Source: Scilla litardierei (taxonomy: Eukaryota > Streptophyta > Magnoliopsida > Asparagales > Asparagaceae). Taken from it: a stretch of DNA of 64,000 nt. The stretch lies in NCBI GenBank assembly GCA_030789695.1, contig CM061142.1, positions 567,601,281 through 567,665,280 on the forward strand. Direction: 5' to 3'. The notes beneath the pieces are model-generated. The model saw nothing but the letters and a program-made list of their open reading frames with translations. It was not told the origin of the DNA and did no database searches. Positions 19,231 to 30,029 of this stretch are shown piece after piece. How positions within the stretch are numbered: the first letter of the stretch is position 1; each line of letters opens with the position of its first letter. A program made the translations under genes and the position numbers.

Positions 19231-19702
19231 AGCTCGACCGAGTGGACTTGTCCATACGGTCCGAGCAACTACAGCCGAAAGAAGGGACTCCAGCATCATA
19301 AGCCTACGGATCACTCGGACCGAGCAGGAAAGGTACTCGGTCAATCGAACTCAACGGCAGCACGCAAATTTTTCAGGCCAATATTAAGTCCAAGACTCGA
19401 CCGAGTAGTGATGCTACTCGGTCGAGTTGAATATGCGACAGAACAACATTTTCAAGGCCTTCTGCAACACCTACTGCTCGACCGAGCAGACACGATAGCT
19501 CGACTGAGTATCCTTCCTACTCGACTGAGCCGAATGGATAGCAGAGCAACTTTTCGAGCTAAGCATCGGCCTCCTACCGCTCGACCGAGTGGGACATCCA
19601 CTCGGTCCGAGCACCTAACTTCCCTAGGCCAAGATTGAAACGCCGCCAACGACGATGGTGCCCTACTCGGATCGAGTGGCATCGCCACTCGGTCAAGTAG
19701 GG
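19231..19702. repeat. ACTCGACCGAGT palindrome array in the Athila C LTR
   Basis: About ten copies of CTCGACCGAG / CTCGGTCGAG and variants (CTCGGACCGAG, CTCGACTGAG), some in paired, mirror order such as CGACCGAGTAG then CTACTCGGTCG. Upstream of the TATA box, as in A and B but with a different core. Confidence 0.82.
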
Positions 19703-19772
19703 TGATGCATCAGAAAATAACTTGGGCCGAATTGGGCTTTTGCAGAAAATTTTGTGGGGTCACCCCCTCATG

Positions 19773-19780
19773 TATAAAAA
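19773..19780 (+). promoter_or_regulatory. TATA box in the Athila C LTR
   Basis: TATAAAAA about 70 bp after the palindrome array. Confidence 0.55.
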
Positions 19781-20196
19781 CTTACTTTTGTTCCTAGGTT
19801 TAGAGAGCTTCCTTATTATTCTAGTTTTAGTTTTTAGAAAGTTTTTGGAGAGCCGTCGTTATTGCTTGAAGACAAAGTTTGGATTTTTATTATTGTTATT
19901 GCTCTGGAATCTTTGGATCTTAATTCTCTGAAGTTTAGTTCTTCGCCTTCATTGGTTTGGTAAGGATTTCTCGTCTATATCTCCTTATTTTGATGGTTTA
20001 TATTGCTACGATGTCTTGTGCAATTGATATCATTGTTTTTGTTATCTTTTCTATGAATCGTGAGTAGTTATTTCTAGGGCTAATGGATAAACCCTATGAT
20101 CTTAGGATTTAGATGTAAAGTTGTAATTTTTATGTTGGTTTGGTAATTAAGGGATGTGATTTGATTGATCCAGCCAAGTTTGTAGTAAATATTATT

Positions 20197-20425
20197 TAGG
20201 GTTTGTAATCCATGATAGTGGCACACATCCTAGATACTATCCTATGAACTTAATTAGGTTCGTTAGTGAATTCAATTAGAGTTCGTGATCCATGATAGTG
20301 GCACACACTTTGATGGTTTCCACCGGCGTCCTATATTACTAATTGGTGATCTATGATAGTAGCATCAATACGAGCCATTAAATCACAGATCGAAGCTCTA
20401 ACCCATGATGGTGTTGTGAGTGTAG
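20197..20425 (+). repeat. Repeated hairpin loops in the Athila C LTR
   Basis: Near-constant ATCCATGATAGTGG occurs at about 20209, 20288 and (as ATCTATGATAGTAG) 20349, with a weaker fourth at 20403. Flanks pair imperfectly with different sequences; the clearest is ATTGGTG / CATCAAT around the third copy. This is the counterpart of 7348-7647 in Athila A, less well kept. Confidence 0.55.
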
Positions 20426-20847
20426 ATTGAGAATAATTGTCGTTTGTAATGCACGGATCGCATGCAAGGCCATTTACAACAGTGGGGCAGTACGGGATAC
20501 GTTAGATGAGTGGTACAACGATAGTTGGCCATGAATTTCACATTTAAGATGCGACAATCTCTCCCTATAAAACAAATCCAACCTAGAAATTATAACTTAG
20601 CATCGATGTCCGACGATCCTAGTTGTGACTCATATTTCCCTATCCTTCATTATATTGTTAATCTGTGATAAGAAATACCAGTGACAACCTTTAGAATATG
20701 CCCATAACTGAAATTGTTCCACAACATTGATTACACCCAAGACCGCAAACCAATCGCATCCCTGTGGGATCGATATCTTTCTATATTACAAAGCTTTGAC
20801 ACCGTGCACTTGTGGACTCTTTTCGGAGTTAAAATCCGGGCCGATCA

Positions 20848-21279
20848 ATTGACAGATCAGTTTATGCTAACCATGTAATAACTCTTGTTGGGTCGTTCAG
20901 TGAACTTATTCTCCAATGAGCACCTGTGTCTCGTCCCCGACTTCGCCAAGTCAAATGACTATGATATCATCGTCACCGCTACTAGGTGAAGACAAAGACA
21001 CAATATTCTATCCGATGTGTTGATATCATACTCTCGACACATCAACGACTACGAAATATTTTAGACTTAAGCTACTATCGGTCAAACACGTCTTATAATC
21101 GAGATCTACATTTAGATACATGCATGACCTAGCTCTAAGTCTAAGGAAATTCCCTAAGTATTTCAATGAAGACATCATAATGGAAATGCTTAGATAATTG
21201 ATACCAGAAAGCATACTATCATTTATGAACAAGATGCTTTACATAGATAAATTGCCTCGAGGGCATATATCTCTCAACA
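20848..21279 (-). repeat. copia D LTR fragment
   Basis: Read on the - strand it begins TGTTGAGAGATATATG and matches, in order, the first 430 bp or so of the copia D LTR at 46030-48544, including the phrases GCCCTCGAGG, ACTTGGCGAAGTC and GACACAGGTGCTCATT. It is cut on the left by the Athila C LTR. Confidence 0.75.
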
Positions 21280-21544
21280 GAAGGATGGTCCTATGTCGGG
21301 GAGAGCTAGGCCTGAGATGTTAGGTTGAAGCCTGACTTAACTCCGAGATGTCTTCGTATGTCTGCACCACATAAAATCGTCGGGGAGGGAGTGGATTTGG
21401 GTTCTGACCCAAATCCCCTCCGATGTTTAAGTCAGTTGATGACTAAGAAGGAGCTCGTTAAAGTTAGATCTGACCTATTGGGAGGTCGTCTGATCACTGT
21501 CTCGCCGAGCTATGGAGGAAGAACTATAAAGTGGAAACAGATAT
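21280..21544. repeat. Unclassified repeat related to 50500-50690
   Basis: It shares ordered blocks with the right-hand region (ACCCAAATCCC, TCCGATG, GGAGGAAGAA, AAAGTGGAAA) at perhaps 60-65% identity by eye. No coding. The two copies flank the copia C LTR nest. Confidence 0.5.
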
Positions 21545-21895
21545 TATTGGGTATTAGATCTCCTAATTTGGGTTTGATGATGAGCAAACATAATTAATTG
21601 TGACTAATCTCCTTATTTTGTAGTTAATTAAAGCATCGTTGATGTAGATAAAGATATATCAAATATGACGATGATTTGAGCCATTGATGCGAGTAAATCA
21701 AGTGATGGACTGATGGAATTCAAATATAAGATTTCAATGAAATCAATAGGAAGCGAATGAGATTAACATGTAATCTTTTCATTTATTTATTTCCTTATTG
21801 AATTATATCGTTGACCCTTGAATAAAATTGCTAGATATACATTCATGTCACACACAACTCCTTAGTCTATTCATAATTCAATCCCATAGGGTTGG
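21545..21895 (+). repeat. copia C LTR, segment 1 of 3
   Basis: It begins TATTGGGTATTAG and continues with TTTGATGATGAGCAAAC, aligned with the start of the copia A LTR. It is interrupted at 21895 by copia B (target GTTGG) and resumes at 37101. Confidence 0.65.
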
Positions 21896-22161
21896 TGTTA
21901 GGACCTGAGATGGCAAAGAGAACACCAGAGGTGGGATGAATAGTGTTTTTGCAAATTAAAACTTTACCTCTAGAATTCTCCCTAAGATTAATATAGAATT
22001 ACCTAATATCAATCTTAATCAACAAATACATGCAATAATAAAGATAAGCCGCAGAATGTAAATGCAAGTGAATAAATAACAATCGCAAACACATAGATTT
22101 TTATCATGGTTCCCCACAACCTGGGTACATCCAGTCCCCGAATCTCTGTCGAGCTTTAATC

Positions 22162-22293
22162 CACTATTTTCAATAAATAGTGCAAACCACCTCACTTCCA
22201 ATGAGGATTTCCCTTGCCTCACAACCCGAGGACTATTACAAACTCCTTGCCTACAACAAGGATTTCCAACACCACCACCTAGCCGTAACTAGG
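22162..22293 (-). repeat. Small covarying hairpins in the copia B LTR
   Basis: On the + strand: CACTATTT/AAATAGTG (22162), CCTCA/TGAGG (22190), CCTC/GAGG (22217), CCTTG/CAAGG (22245), CCTAG/CTAGG (22278). Loops are 6-7 bases and alike (CTTCCAA, ACAACCC, CCTACAA, CCGTAA); three stems are followed by ATTTCC. The stems differ but always pair. Confidence 0.75.
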
Positions 22294-22847
22294 ATTTCCA
22301 ACAACCTTATCTCCAAGGGACTCAAAAATAAGATCAAATCCAATACACCATAATGAATTTGTGGAGATTAGTTTTTACACCCAATAATTCTATAGCCAAA
22401 ACGAATGTGCAATTGTGCTCTATGTGGCTAAAGAATTTATCTTTTTCTTTGATCACACAAAAAATATTAGTTGATTCAATGTGATCAAGAAACTTTGTTG
22501 TTTTAAAATCCTTTTAAGGATATTCAAAAATGAAGTAAGAAGGATTTTGAAAAACAACTTGTAATAGCCAAATAAAATGATCTTAAGACAAGATAGAAAA
22601 AATAAGCACAAGAATAAGATCAGAATTTAAAAATTGTTGGCTATGAAAAACTTGAGAGCAATGAAAATTAGAGAGCTTGAATGCTTGAGAGAATTTTGAA
22701 TTTTTCTCAAGAATAATTGGTATTCTAAAGGGTCTCAATGGATCTCTATTTTTTGGGCTAAAACGAATTCAAATCATTTCAAAAACGTTTGACTTTTGCC
22801 CCCAAAACGGCTACAAAACAAATTCAATGAATCTGGCCGTTGACAGC

Positions 22848-22975
22848 TGGTAGTCGACTCCCAGAGCAATTTCTGAGAAAATCTGCTACAGCTGGTAGTC
22901 GACTCCTAGAGAATTTTTCTGAGAAAATCAGCTACTGACAGGTAGTCAACTCCTGGGTGTTTGGCAGTTGACTCC
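22848..22975. repeat. AGTCGACT palindromes in the copia B LTR
   Basis: TGGTAGTCGACTCC twice and two decayed copies (GGTAGTCAACTCC, GCAGTTGACTCC), separated by repeats of TTTCTGAGAAAAT. The other LTR has five copies (36301-36470). Confidence 0.75.
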
Positions 22976-23593
22976 TTCTTGAAAAGTGATTTTCTCAAGA
23001 AGTTTTGCTTGCATATGTTTGAAAATAAGTTTATATAATAATACTATTAATTTAAAAACATTATAGTGTATGTGCATATTATTTCTTGGCTTTGACATAA
23101 TCCTAAGAAAAATGAAAATCAACTCACACACTAGACTCTATGAAAAGCTTGAAGCCATGGTTGAGCTTGAGCTAGTTGCATAAGCTTCACTTGAGTTTGA
23201 GCTCCTCTTTAGCTTGAGCTTGAGCACAATCTTTGAGCTTCATCTTCGAGCTCCAGGCTTCAGCTTCAGGATGTAGACGTGAAATGTGAGCTCAATCCAT
23301 CTTCATCTTCTATGTGTGTGGTTACAATTCTTCTTGTTGACTTCATTTGAACTTGACTTGATTTGTTCCTTACACATTTGCTCCTAGCCTTCTTTGATTT
23401 GTTTTCCCCATCACATTTGAGGTCCCTTAATTTGAGCTTCCTTCATTCATGACTCTTATTTGTGCAATGTATCTTTGCTTCATAAACTATATTGAAAATA
23501 CATTTCCTGTACACAAACTCAATGAAAATATTAGTAGCATAATATGTTGCTCATCATTAAAAAAACCATAGGGTGGAGGCTCAATATCCAACA

Positions 23594-23607
23594 TTCTCCC
23601 CCTTTTG
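23594..23607 (-). other. Polypurine tract of copia B
   Basis: CAAAAGGGGGAGAA on the - strand, directly next to the 3' LTR. Confidence 0.75.
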
Positions 23608-23936
23608 ATGATGACAATATATTGCATAAAAACATAGAAACATGCAATATCATGCATAAACTATGCAATGTCGTGCATATATCTCTCTCCCCCTTTGGCA
23701 TCATTTAAAAAAGGTACGAATAATATACCAAGTGGAAAAAAATTCTTACATATGCTTCCCCTGAAAGTTTGCATCATTGTAGTTGGGTCTCCCCTTAATG
23801 TATGCATGGATTTAGATGTTCATTGGGAGCTCCTCTACTAATCCCTTATAATTTTGGTACCTGAAAATGAAACATATAATTTTGGTACCATTTCTTTGTG
23901 GGTTCGTGTGATTAGTCATACATAATAATATAAAAG
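23608..23936 (-). other. 3' UTR of copia B
   Basis: No coding seen. It carries further polypurine-like motifs on the - strand (GCCAAAGGGGGAGAG near 23690, TCAGGGGAAG near 23757). Confidence 0.6.
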
Positions 23937-25628
23937 TCAACCAATAGGGAACCAAACCCAGTTGGGTTGAGATTTCCCATAAACAAATCTGTAATCCCTA
24001 CGAAAATGAATGTTGTTCATAAAATTAGAAAGGGAATTGTCTTTTATTTGGACGGTTCTAATTTTGGGAATCCAAACTTTGACATGTCCATTTCCAGTTT
24101 TAGGAACTCTAGCTTGATGATGAGAATTCCTAGCATTTTGATTGGTCACATTATAACCTAAGCCATGTTAGCTAGATTGGGGTCTTTCTGAACTAATCAA
24201 ACTATCTAATTTTTCTTTACCTTTATTGAACCTGGCAACATTATTAACCAAGTCATCATGCTTTGCCTTAATGGCGGCCATGTTCTTTTCTAAGTCTCCA
24301 AACCTATTTCTTAGGTCTTTGAGTTCTACATTGAGCAACCTATTCTTTTCAATTAAATCCTTATTGTTGCTAATAAATTTTAAGTTCTCTTCCCTAATCT
24401 CTTCTAGCTCTTGATTAGTAGAATTAGAACCATAAGATTTACACATCTTTTTAGAGTTAAAAGCTTTTTAAGTTGGACCTCATATAAAGCATAAATTTTA
24501 TGAAATTCCTTCTCATAATCAAGTTCCTCATCATTACTACTATCGATATAACTATAGTTAAGGTTAGAATTTACCTTGGGACCTCCTCGTGTCATGGAGC
24601 ACATATAAGACTTCTCATTCCCTTTGCTTGTTTCTCCTTCACTTTCGGATGATGATGAGCTATCGAAATCCTCTTCTTCATCACTTTTATCCCAAGCCGC
24701 AAAATCTTTTCTATTTGGCCTTTTGCCTTTGTACGGCTTCATTCTCTTGTCTTTGTTTTTCTTTATTGGACAGTCTTTCTTCATATGAGCGGGCCTATTA
24801 CATTCATGGCAAATAAGTTCGTTAGTAGAATTAAACTTTTAGTTTTGAGACTTACGTGCTTTGAGGATTTTTTTTGAATCCTTTGGAGATGAGTGCCATT
24901 TGTTTCTTCATGTCATCTTTGACTTCATTATCGGACTCCTCCATATCCGATGTGGCTTTGAATGCAAAGTTCTTCTTCTTTTCACCGTGCTCTTTGGTCT
25001 TTCTATCTTGCAGTTGGAGTTCATACACCATTAAATTACCGATGAGCTCCTCCAATGTTAGTTTTGAAGTGTCATTGCCCTCTTCAATGGCCAAAGCTTT
25101 AGATTGCCATTCGGGAGTGAGGGATCTAAGGATCTTGCATAAATGATCCTCTTGTGTGTACTTCTTTCCCAATCCCGCAAGTGTGTTGACGATCTCCGTA
25201 AATCGTGTGTACATCTCCGTAATGTTCTCGCCCTTCTCCATCATAAATTGTTCATACCTGCCAACATAAAGAGAAGATTTCGATGATTTAACTTTTTGGT
25301 TACATTCATGCGTTACCTTAAGGATTTTCCATATTTGGTGCACAGAGGTAGCCATGGAGATGCGGTTGTACTCCGTTGTGTCAAGTCCACAATATAGAAT
25401 GGACATCGCCTTGGCATTTAGAAACACTTTGTCTGTCTCCTTCTTGGTCCACTTTTCTTCCTCAAGAGTGGATGTTTCATAAAGGTTCTCCACCATTTTC
25501 CATAGTTCATTGGAAATAGAGAGAATTTACATTTGCATCCGATTCTTCCAAGATCCATAATTTGATCCATTGAGAAGTGGTGGTCGGGTGGAAGATTGTC
25601 TTTCAGGGAATCGATCAGTTGATGCCAT
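23937..25628 (-). pseudogene. copia-type gag of copia B, broken
   Basis: The start at 25628 (MASTDRFPERQSS, then PLLNGSNYGSWKNRM) is typical of copia gag. An in-frame TAA follows soon after the tryptophan motif. The core (25496-24852) has the UBN2-type gag pattern: LEEEKWTKKE, then NAKAMSILYCGL, RYEQFMMEKGENI and LTPEWQSKALAIEE. After a frameshift near 24850 come a CCHC knuckle (CHECNRPAHMKKDC), an acidic serine run, a coiled coil (about 24420-24230, ending FNKGKEKLD) and a basic tail ending WVWFPIG at 23937. There are at least one stop and two frameshifts. No pol follows. Confidence 0.8.
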
Positions 25629-25639
25629 CTAGTAACCTT

Positions 25640-25651
25640 GCTTTGATACCA
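25640..25651 (-). other. Primer binding site of copia B
   Basis: TGGTATCAAAGC on the - strand, one base from the common TGGTATCAGAGC that pairs with initiator methionine tRNA. Separated from the LTR end by CT. Confidence 0.8.
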
Positions 25652-25653
25652 AG

Positions 25654-26576
25654 TGTTAGGACCTAAGATGGCAAAGAGAACACTAGGGGGCTGAATAGTG
25701 TTTTGGCAAATTAAAACTTTACCTCTAGAATTCTCCCTAAGATTAATATATAATTACCTAATATCAATCTTAATCAACAAATACATGCAATAATAAAGAT
25801 AAGAAGTGGAATGTAAATGCAAGTGAATAAATAACAATCACAAACACACAGATTTTTATCCTGGTTCCCCATTACCTGGGTACGTCCAGTCCCAAATCTC
25901 TGTCGGGCTTTAATCCACTATTTTCAGTAAATAGTACAAACCGCCTCACTTCCAATGAGGATTTTTCCTTGCCTCACAACCCGAAGACTTTTACAAACTC
26001 CTGGCCTACAACAAGGATTTCCAACACCACCACCTAGCCTTAGTTAGGATTTCCAACACCCTTATCTCCAATGGACTCAAAAATAAAGATCAGATCCAAT
26101 ACACCACAATGAATCTGTGGAGATTGGTTTTTACACCCAACAATTCTATAACCAAAAAGAATATGCAATTGTGCTCTATGTGGCTAAAGAATTTATCTTT
26201 TTCTTTGATCACACAAAAAATATTAGTTGATTCAATGTGATTAAGAAACTTTTTTGTTTTAAAATTATTTTAAGAATATTCAAAAATGAAGTAATAAGGA
26301 TTTTGAAAAACAACTTGTAATATCCAAATAAAATGATCTTAAGACAAGATAGAAAAATAAACACAAGAATAAGATCAAAATTTAAAAACTGTTGGCTATG
26401 AAAAACTTGAGAGCAATGAAAATTAGAGAGCTTGAATGCTTGAGAGAATTTTGAATTTTGCTCAAGCATAATTGGTATTCTAAAGGGTCTTAATGGATCT
26501 CTATTTTTTGGGCTAAAATGAATTCAAATCATTTCAAAAACGTTTGACTTTTGCCACCAAAACGACTATAAAACAG
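25654..26576 (-). repeat. 5' LTR of copia B, inner part
   Basis: Matches 21896-22812 closely. It ends at the AACAG duplication (26572-26576) of the chromovirus-like insertion and continues at 36277. Confidence 0.85.
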
Positions 26577-27697
26577 TGTCACGACCCGCTTCCCTAAAAT
26601 GGAGGCGAGACATGAAAAGGTCCGCACGAGAGTGGAGCTGTGAAGCCCCAAACCCGATAAGCGTGCACAATACATAAACAGGTCCCTGTAACCACGACAG
26701 AATAACAATAATAACACAATGGGAGACTGAAATAAAATTCCACATCTCACAAATCGTCCAACATCAACAAAAGTCCAACATCCAGAAAAGCCACCAGGCT
26801 AAAAGAAAAGAGTCTAAAGGCCCAGAACAAGGCCAACAAGGAAACGACATAACAAAATATAGGTGCTACGCACCGATAACAAAACAACTGTCTAACAAAA
26901 GTAAAACACAACGAAGACACTAGGACTGGTCCCCAGTGTCCACGTACTCCCCGTCAAACACAAGCTCGGGCTCGGCGTCAGCAAACACCTCGTCCTCAAC
27001 GAGGTACTCAGGCTCGGGATCTAACATGTGTCACCCAAAGGAGTAAAGGGGCACATGTCAGCAAGTCTAAAAGACTTGGGCAAGGAAACTGAAAGTAAGG
27101 CAACTAGCAACCTAGCAGTTTAGTATGATGCATGGCATGGCAGTTATAACATGAGTGCACAATTTAAAACATGGCAAGACAGTTTGTATAAGAGAACAAT
27201 CATCGGGACAAGACAAGACAAGACAAGACAAGAGTAGCCACGCTACTATCAATCTCAATCAATTCACATTTTGTAGATGTTTGCGCCCTTCGCTGAATGG
27301 CTAGCATGTCAGTCCGATCAGCCCCAAACACTACCCCACCCCAAAGAGTTTACGCCTTACAACTGCAGTTGTTGATCAAACAGACTCCCAGTTGAATGGC
27401 CGCTTAACCCTCACCCCATCCCGCACTAAACAAGCCAGGGTCCCTGAACATGAGCCCAGCAAGTGAGCCAGGGTTGCCCCGCACGGGAGCTTGTTTCTTA
27501 GTTCACAATTCAATATCGAGCGTTGGGGTTTCCAACTACAGGGCTCGCTTCTGGAACACGAGCCAGGTAACACAAGTAGTGTAGCAAAGCTACGCAATCA
27601 CGGGATCACCAAAACAATGCAATGACATGACATTTAATTTGCGTACCGTTAATGGAAAGTAAACATGACATGGTATTTGTGCAACATGCTAAAAGTC

Positions 27698-27726
27698 GGA
27701 ACTAGCTTCGTTGTCAAGCTAGTTCC
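27698..27726 (-). repeat. Constant-loop hairpin (intact element)
   Basis: GGAACTAGCTT, loop CGTTGTC, AAGCTAGTTCC: 11 perfect pairs. A second hairpin follows with CCTAGGCGA / TCGCCTAG around a GTATCATTT-type loop. The older copy has different stems around the same loop. Confidence 0.8.
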
Positions 27727-28270
27727 CCAATTTGCGCCTAGGCGAGTATCATTTCGTCGCCTAGCCTCTTTTACGCCTACAACATGCAAATGGCCTAAAA
27801 CATGGCCTAAACCCTAGGTGGCAAGTTTCACTTGCCTAGCACCGGGGATGGCGACTACTTCGTCACACGGATGCTATCTACGGGGGAAATCGCTGTTAAG
27901 GGGGAAACAAACACCAAACACATGAAATTAATTAGGGTTTTCACAAAATTATAAATAAGCTATGAAAACAACGGTAGATCGATTTCTTACCGAGAGAAGG
28001 CGGAAGAAACACTCCGGGGAACCCTAGGATCAGATCTGGAGGAGATTGGAGAAGCTTGGGGAAACTAGGGTTTTGGGGGATTTGGGGATTTTGATGGGTT
28101 TTGATGGAGATTTTGGGGAAGATGAGAGGTGGAATGAGTGAATGGATGGATTGGATGATGGATTTGAGGCTTGGAATGGAGAAATGAAGCTTGGAGGAAG
28201 ATGGGGGCTGAAGGGGGATGTTTTTAGGGTTTTGGGTCGTGTTGGAGAAGAAGAAGTCGAATGGGTTGGG

Positions 28271-28278
28271 TTTAAATA
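28271..28278 (-). promoter_or_regulatory. TATA-like box (3' LTR)
   Basis: TATTTAAA on the - strand, about 45 bp past the palindrome array in element sense. Confidence 0.55.
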
Positions 28279-28321
28279 GGCTAGGCTGGCGGCTGCCCAG
28301 AAATTAGGGTTTTAACACTGG

Positions 28322-28740
28322 TTAGTCAGTCAAAGAGCAACCACTGACCGACTAGTTTGGCAACTAGTCGGTCGGTCGACCAACGCAGACCGACTAAGTG
28401 TAAACAGTAACTCCTGAACGAAAATAGGATTCTAGAGTTAGTCGGTCCATGAACAAGTACTGACCGACTAGTTTGGCATCTAGTCGGTCGATGAACGTTC
28501 TTAGACCGACTAAGAGTAAACAGTAACTGATACAAAAATAAGATGATGAGTTAGTCGGTTCAAGAAGCATTGCTGACCGACTAGTTTGCAACCTAGTCGG
28601 TCAACCAACGTTCTTAGACCGACTAACGATAAACAGTAACTCCTGAGAAATTTAGAAAGCTAACTAGTCGGTCCAAGAAGGATTGCCGACCGACTGGATC
28701 GTCATCTAGTCGGTCGGTGGCCCTTCTTACACCGGCTAAT
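28322..28740. repeat. GACCGACTAG palindrome array (3' LTR)
   Basis: Four units of about 100 bp, each itself an imperfect palindrome with arms TTAGTCGGTC / GACCGACTAA outside and GACCGACTAG / CTAGTCGGTC inside. Confidence 0.85.
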
Positions 28741-29008
28741 GAGCACAGAAAGTACCGATACGGAGCGCGGGGCCCCGGGATCGATTCCTATGACTCCTAG
28801 GCTTGATCTAACAATTAGATATGACCGTTATGAAGTCCGTCACGAGTGACATACTTCGAAATCGACAATCCTAAGGAAGAAGCGAGAAAATACGACGAAT
28901 CGATCGAAAATGAAATCTACGGAGACGAAAACCACACAAGAGGAGAAAATCCACCAAAACATATATTATAATATATAAAATCCAGATATATGAAAAGCAG
29001 TCGTTACA

Positions 29009-29019
29009 TCCTCCCCAAC
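29009..29019 (-). other. Polypurine tract of the chromovirus-like element
   Basis: GTTGGGGAGGA on the - strand, directly before the LTR start TGTAACGAC. Confidence 0.75.
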
Positions 29020-29054
29020 TTAAGAAAAATTCCGTCCTCGGAATTTCCAAAAAC

Positions 29055-29957
29055 TCACGAGTCCGGAAACAAAAGTGGGAAACGCTTTCGCATCTCATCC
29101 TCATTCTCCCAAGTAGACTCTCCAGGTGAACTGTGTCGCCACATCACCCTCACAAGATTGACAATCTTGTTCCGAAGCGATTTCTGACGCCTGTCCAGAA
29201 TCTGCACTGGATGCTGGTCATACGTCATATCGGGGCGAACGGTAATCTCCGAAAAATCCACCGCATGAGACGGATCGCTAATGTATCGACGAAGCTGCGA
29301 CACATGGAAAACATTGTGAACTCCTTCCAAAGATGGCGGCAAGGCCAAGCGATAAGCTACCTCGCCAACCCTCTCCAAAACGTCAAATGGTCCAATGTAT
29401 CGCGGGCTCAACTTTCCACGCTTCCCGAAACGAATCACACCACGATTCGGGGAAATCTTCAAGAACACATGGTCGCCCGGCTGAAACTCCAAAGGACGAC
29501 GTTTAGCATCCGCCCAATGCTTAAAACGGTCCTGAGCAATTCTCAACCTCTCTCGAATATTCCTGACGATATCCACGGCCTCCACGATCATCTCAGGTCC
29601 CAACAACTCCCGATCACCAACGTCATCCCAACTCAATGGCGATCGACACTTCCTCCCATAAAGAGCGGCGAAAGACGCCATGCCAATACTCGCCTGGAAG
29701 CTGTTGTTGTAGGAAAACTCCACCAAATGTAGATGGTCCTCCCACGAACCCTTGAAATCCAACATGCACGCCCTCAGCATGTCTTCCAAAATCTGAATCG
29801 TCCTCTCGGACTGGCCATCCGTCTGCGGATGGTACGCCGTGCTGAAACTCAGACGCGTACCCAAGCTCTTCTGTAAACTCTGCCAAAACTGAGATGTGAA
29901 CCTCGTGTCTCTGTCAGACACGAAACTCACGGGGACTCCATGAAGTCGCACCACCTC
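29055..29957 (-). CDS. pol exon 3: integrase catalytic core (2nd Asp, Glu) and C-terminus
   Basis: Continues the gag-pol frame after the 72-nt intron, beginning [16 protein letters not shown] carries the second catalytic aspartate and TDGQSERT the glutamate; the first aspartate (ITMDFVTG) is in exon 2. After the core come a C-terminal DNA-binding region with [11 protein letters not shown] and a last segment [14 protein letters not shown], later [16 protein letters not shown], which resembles the chromodomain-like tail of Tekay/Del-type chromoviruses that directs insertion to chromatin. No internal stops. The ATG used by a simple ORF call (29963) lies inside the intron and is not a start. Confidence 0.85.
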   Translation of the reverse strand, partial: EVVRLHGVPVSFVSDRDTRFTSQFWQSLQKSLGTRLSFSTAYHPQTDGQSERTIQILEDMLRACMLDFKGSWEDHLHLVEFSYNNSFQASIGMASFAALYGRKCRSPLSWDDVGDRELLGPEMIVEAVDIVRNIRERLRIAQDRFKHWADAKRRPLEFQPGDHVFLKISPNRGVIRFGKRGKLSPRYIGPFDVLERVGEVAYRLALPPSLEGVHNVFHVSQLRRYISDPSHAVDFSEITVRPDMTYDQHPVQILDRRQKSLRNKIVNLVRVMWRHSSPGESTWENEDEMRKRFPLLFPDS

Positions 29958-30029
29958 CTGCACGATTCACGATACATCACTATCCAAACTAGGAAAAGGA
30001 AATAAAACGGAGAGTAAAAAGAATTTTAC
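29958..30029 (-). other. 72-nt GT-AG intron inside integrase
   Basis: Exon 2 ends ATGGAG, the intron begins GTAAAATTC and ends ATCGTGCAG, and exon 3 begins GAGGTGGTG. It is phase 0, T-rich, and contains an in-frame TGA, so unspliced RNA stops within integrase. Removing it gives a normal integrase with no missing or extra residues. Confidence 0.75.

Larger units (their letters stand above)
17242..20847 (+). mobile_element. Athila-type retrotransposon C, UTR and 3' LTR only
   Basis: The sequence starts inside an Athila-like UTR, has the pre-tract stem-loop, a decayed polypurine tract and a full 3' LTR. All coding parts and the 5' LTR are missing, lost where copia A and later elements sit. It is distinct in LTR sequence from A and B. 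Confidence 0.75.
18916..20847 (+). repeat. 3' LTR of Athila C
   Basis: 1932 bp, TGATGTGTCC to GGCCGATCA. Order: lead, ACTCGACCGAGT palindrome array, TATA box, repeated ATCCATGATAGTGG hairpin loops, and the phrase ACCGTGCACTTGTGG near the end that corresponds to the GTGCGCTTGCGG of A and B. Confidence 0.78.
21896..23593 (-). repeat. 3' LTR of copia B
   Basis: 1698 bp, TGTTGGATATTG to GGTCCTAACA on the - strand. It contains the uninterrupted version of the site where the other LTR was hit by the chromovirus-like element, short-stem hairpins (22162-22293) and AGTCGACT palindromes (22848-22975). Confidence 0.85.
26577..29008 (-). repeat. 3' LTR of the chromovirus-like element
   Basis: 2432 bp, equal in length to the 5' LTR. 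It contains a (CAAGA)n run at 27211, the CGTTGTC-loop hairpin (27698-27726), a TATA-like box and the palindrome array. Confidence 0.92.

Noticed and set aside
26565..26573. TATAAAA at the chromovirus-like insertion point as the copia B TATA box
   Set aside because: The canonical orientation is on the + strand while copia B reads on the - strand, and the sister LTR has CTACAAAA at this place, so I do not claim a promoter.
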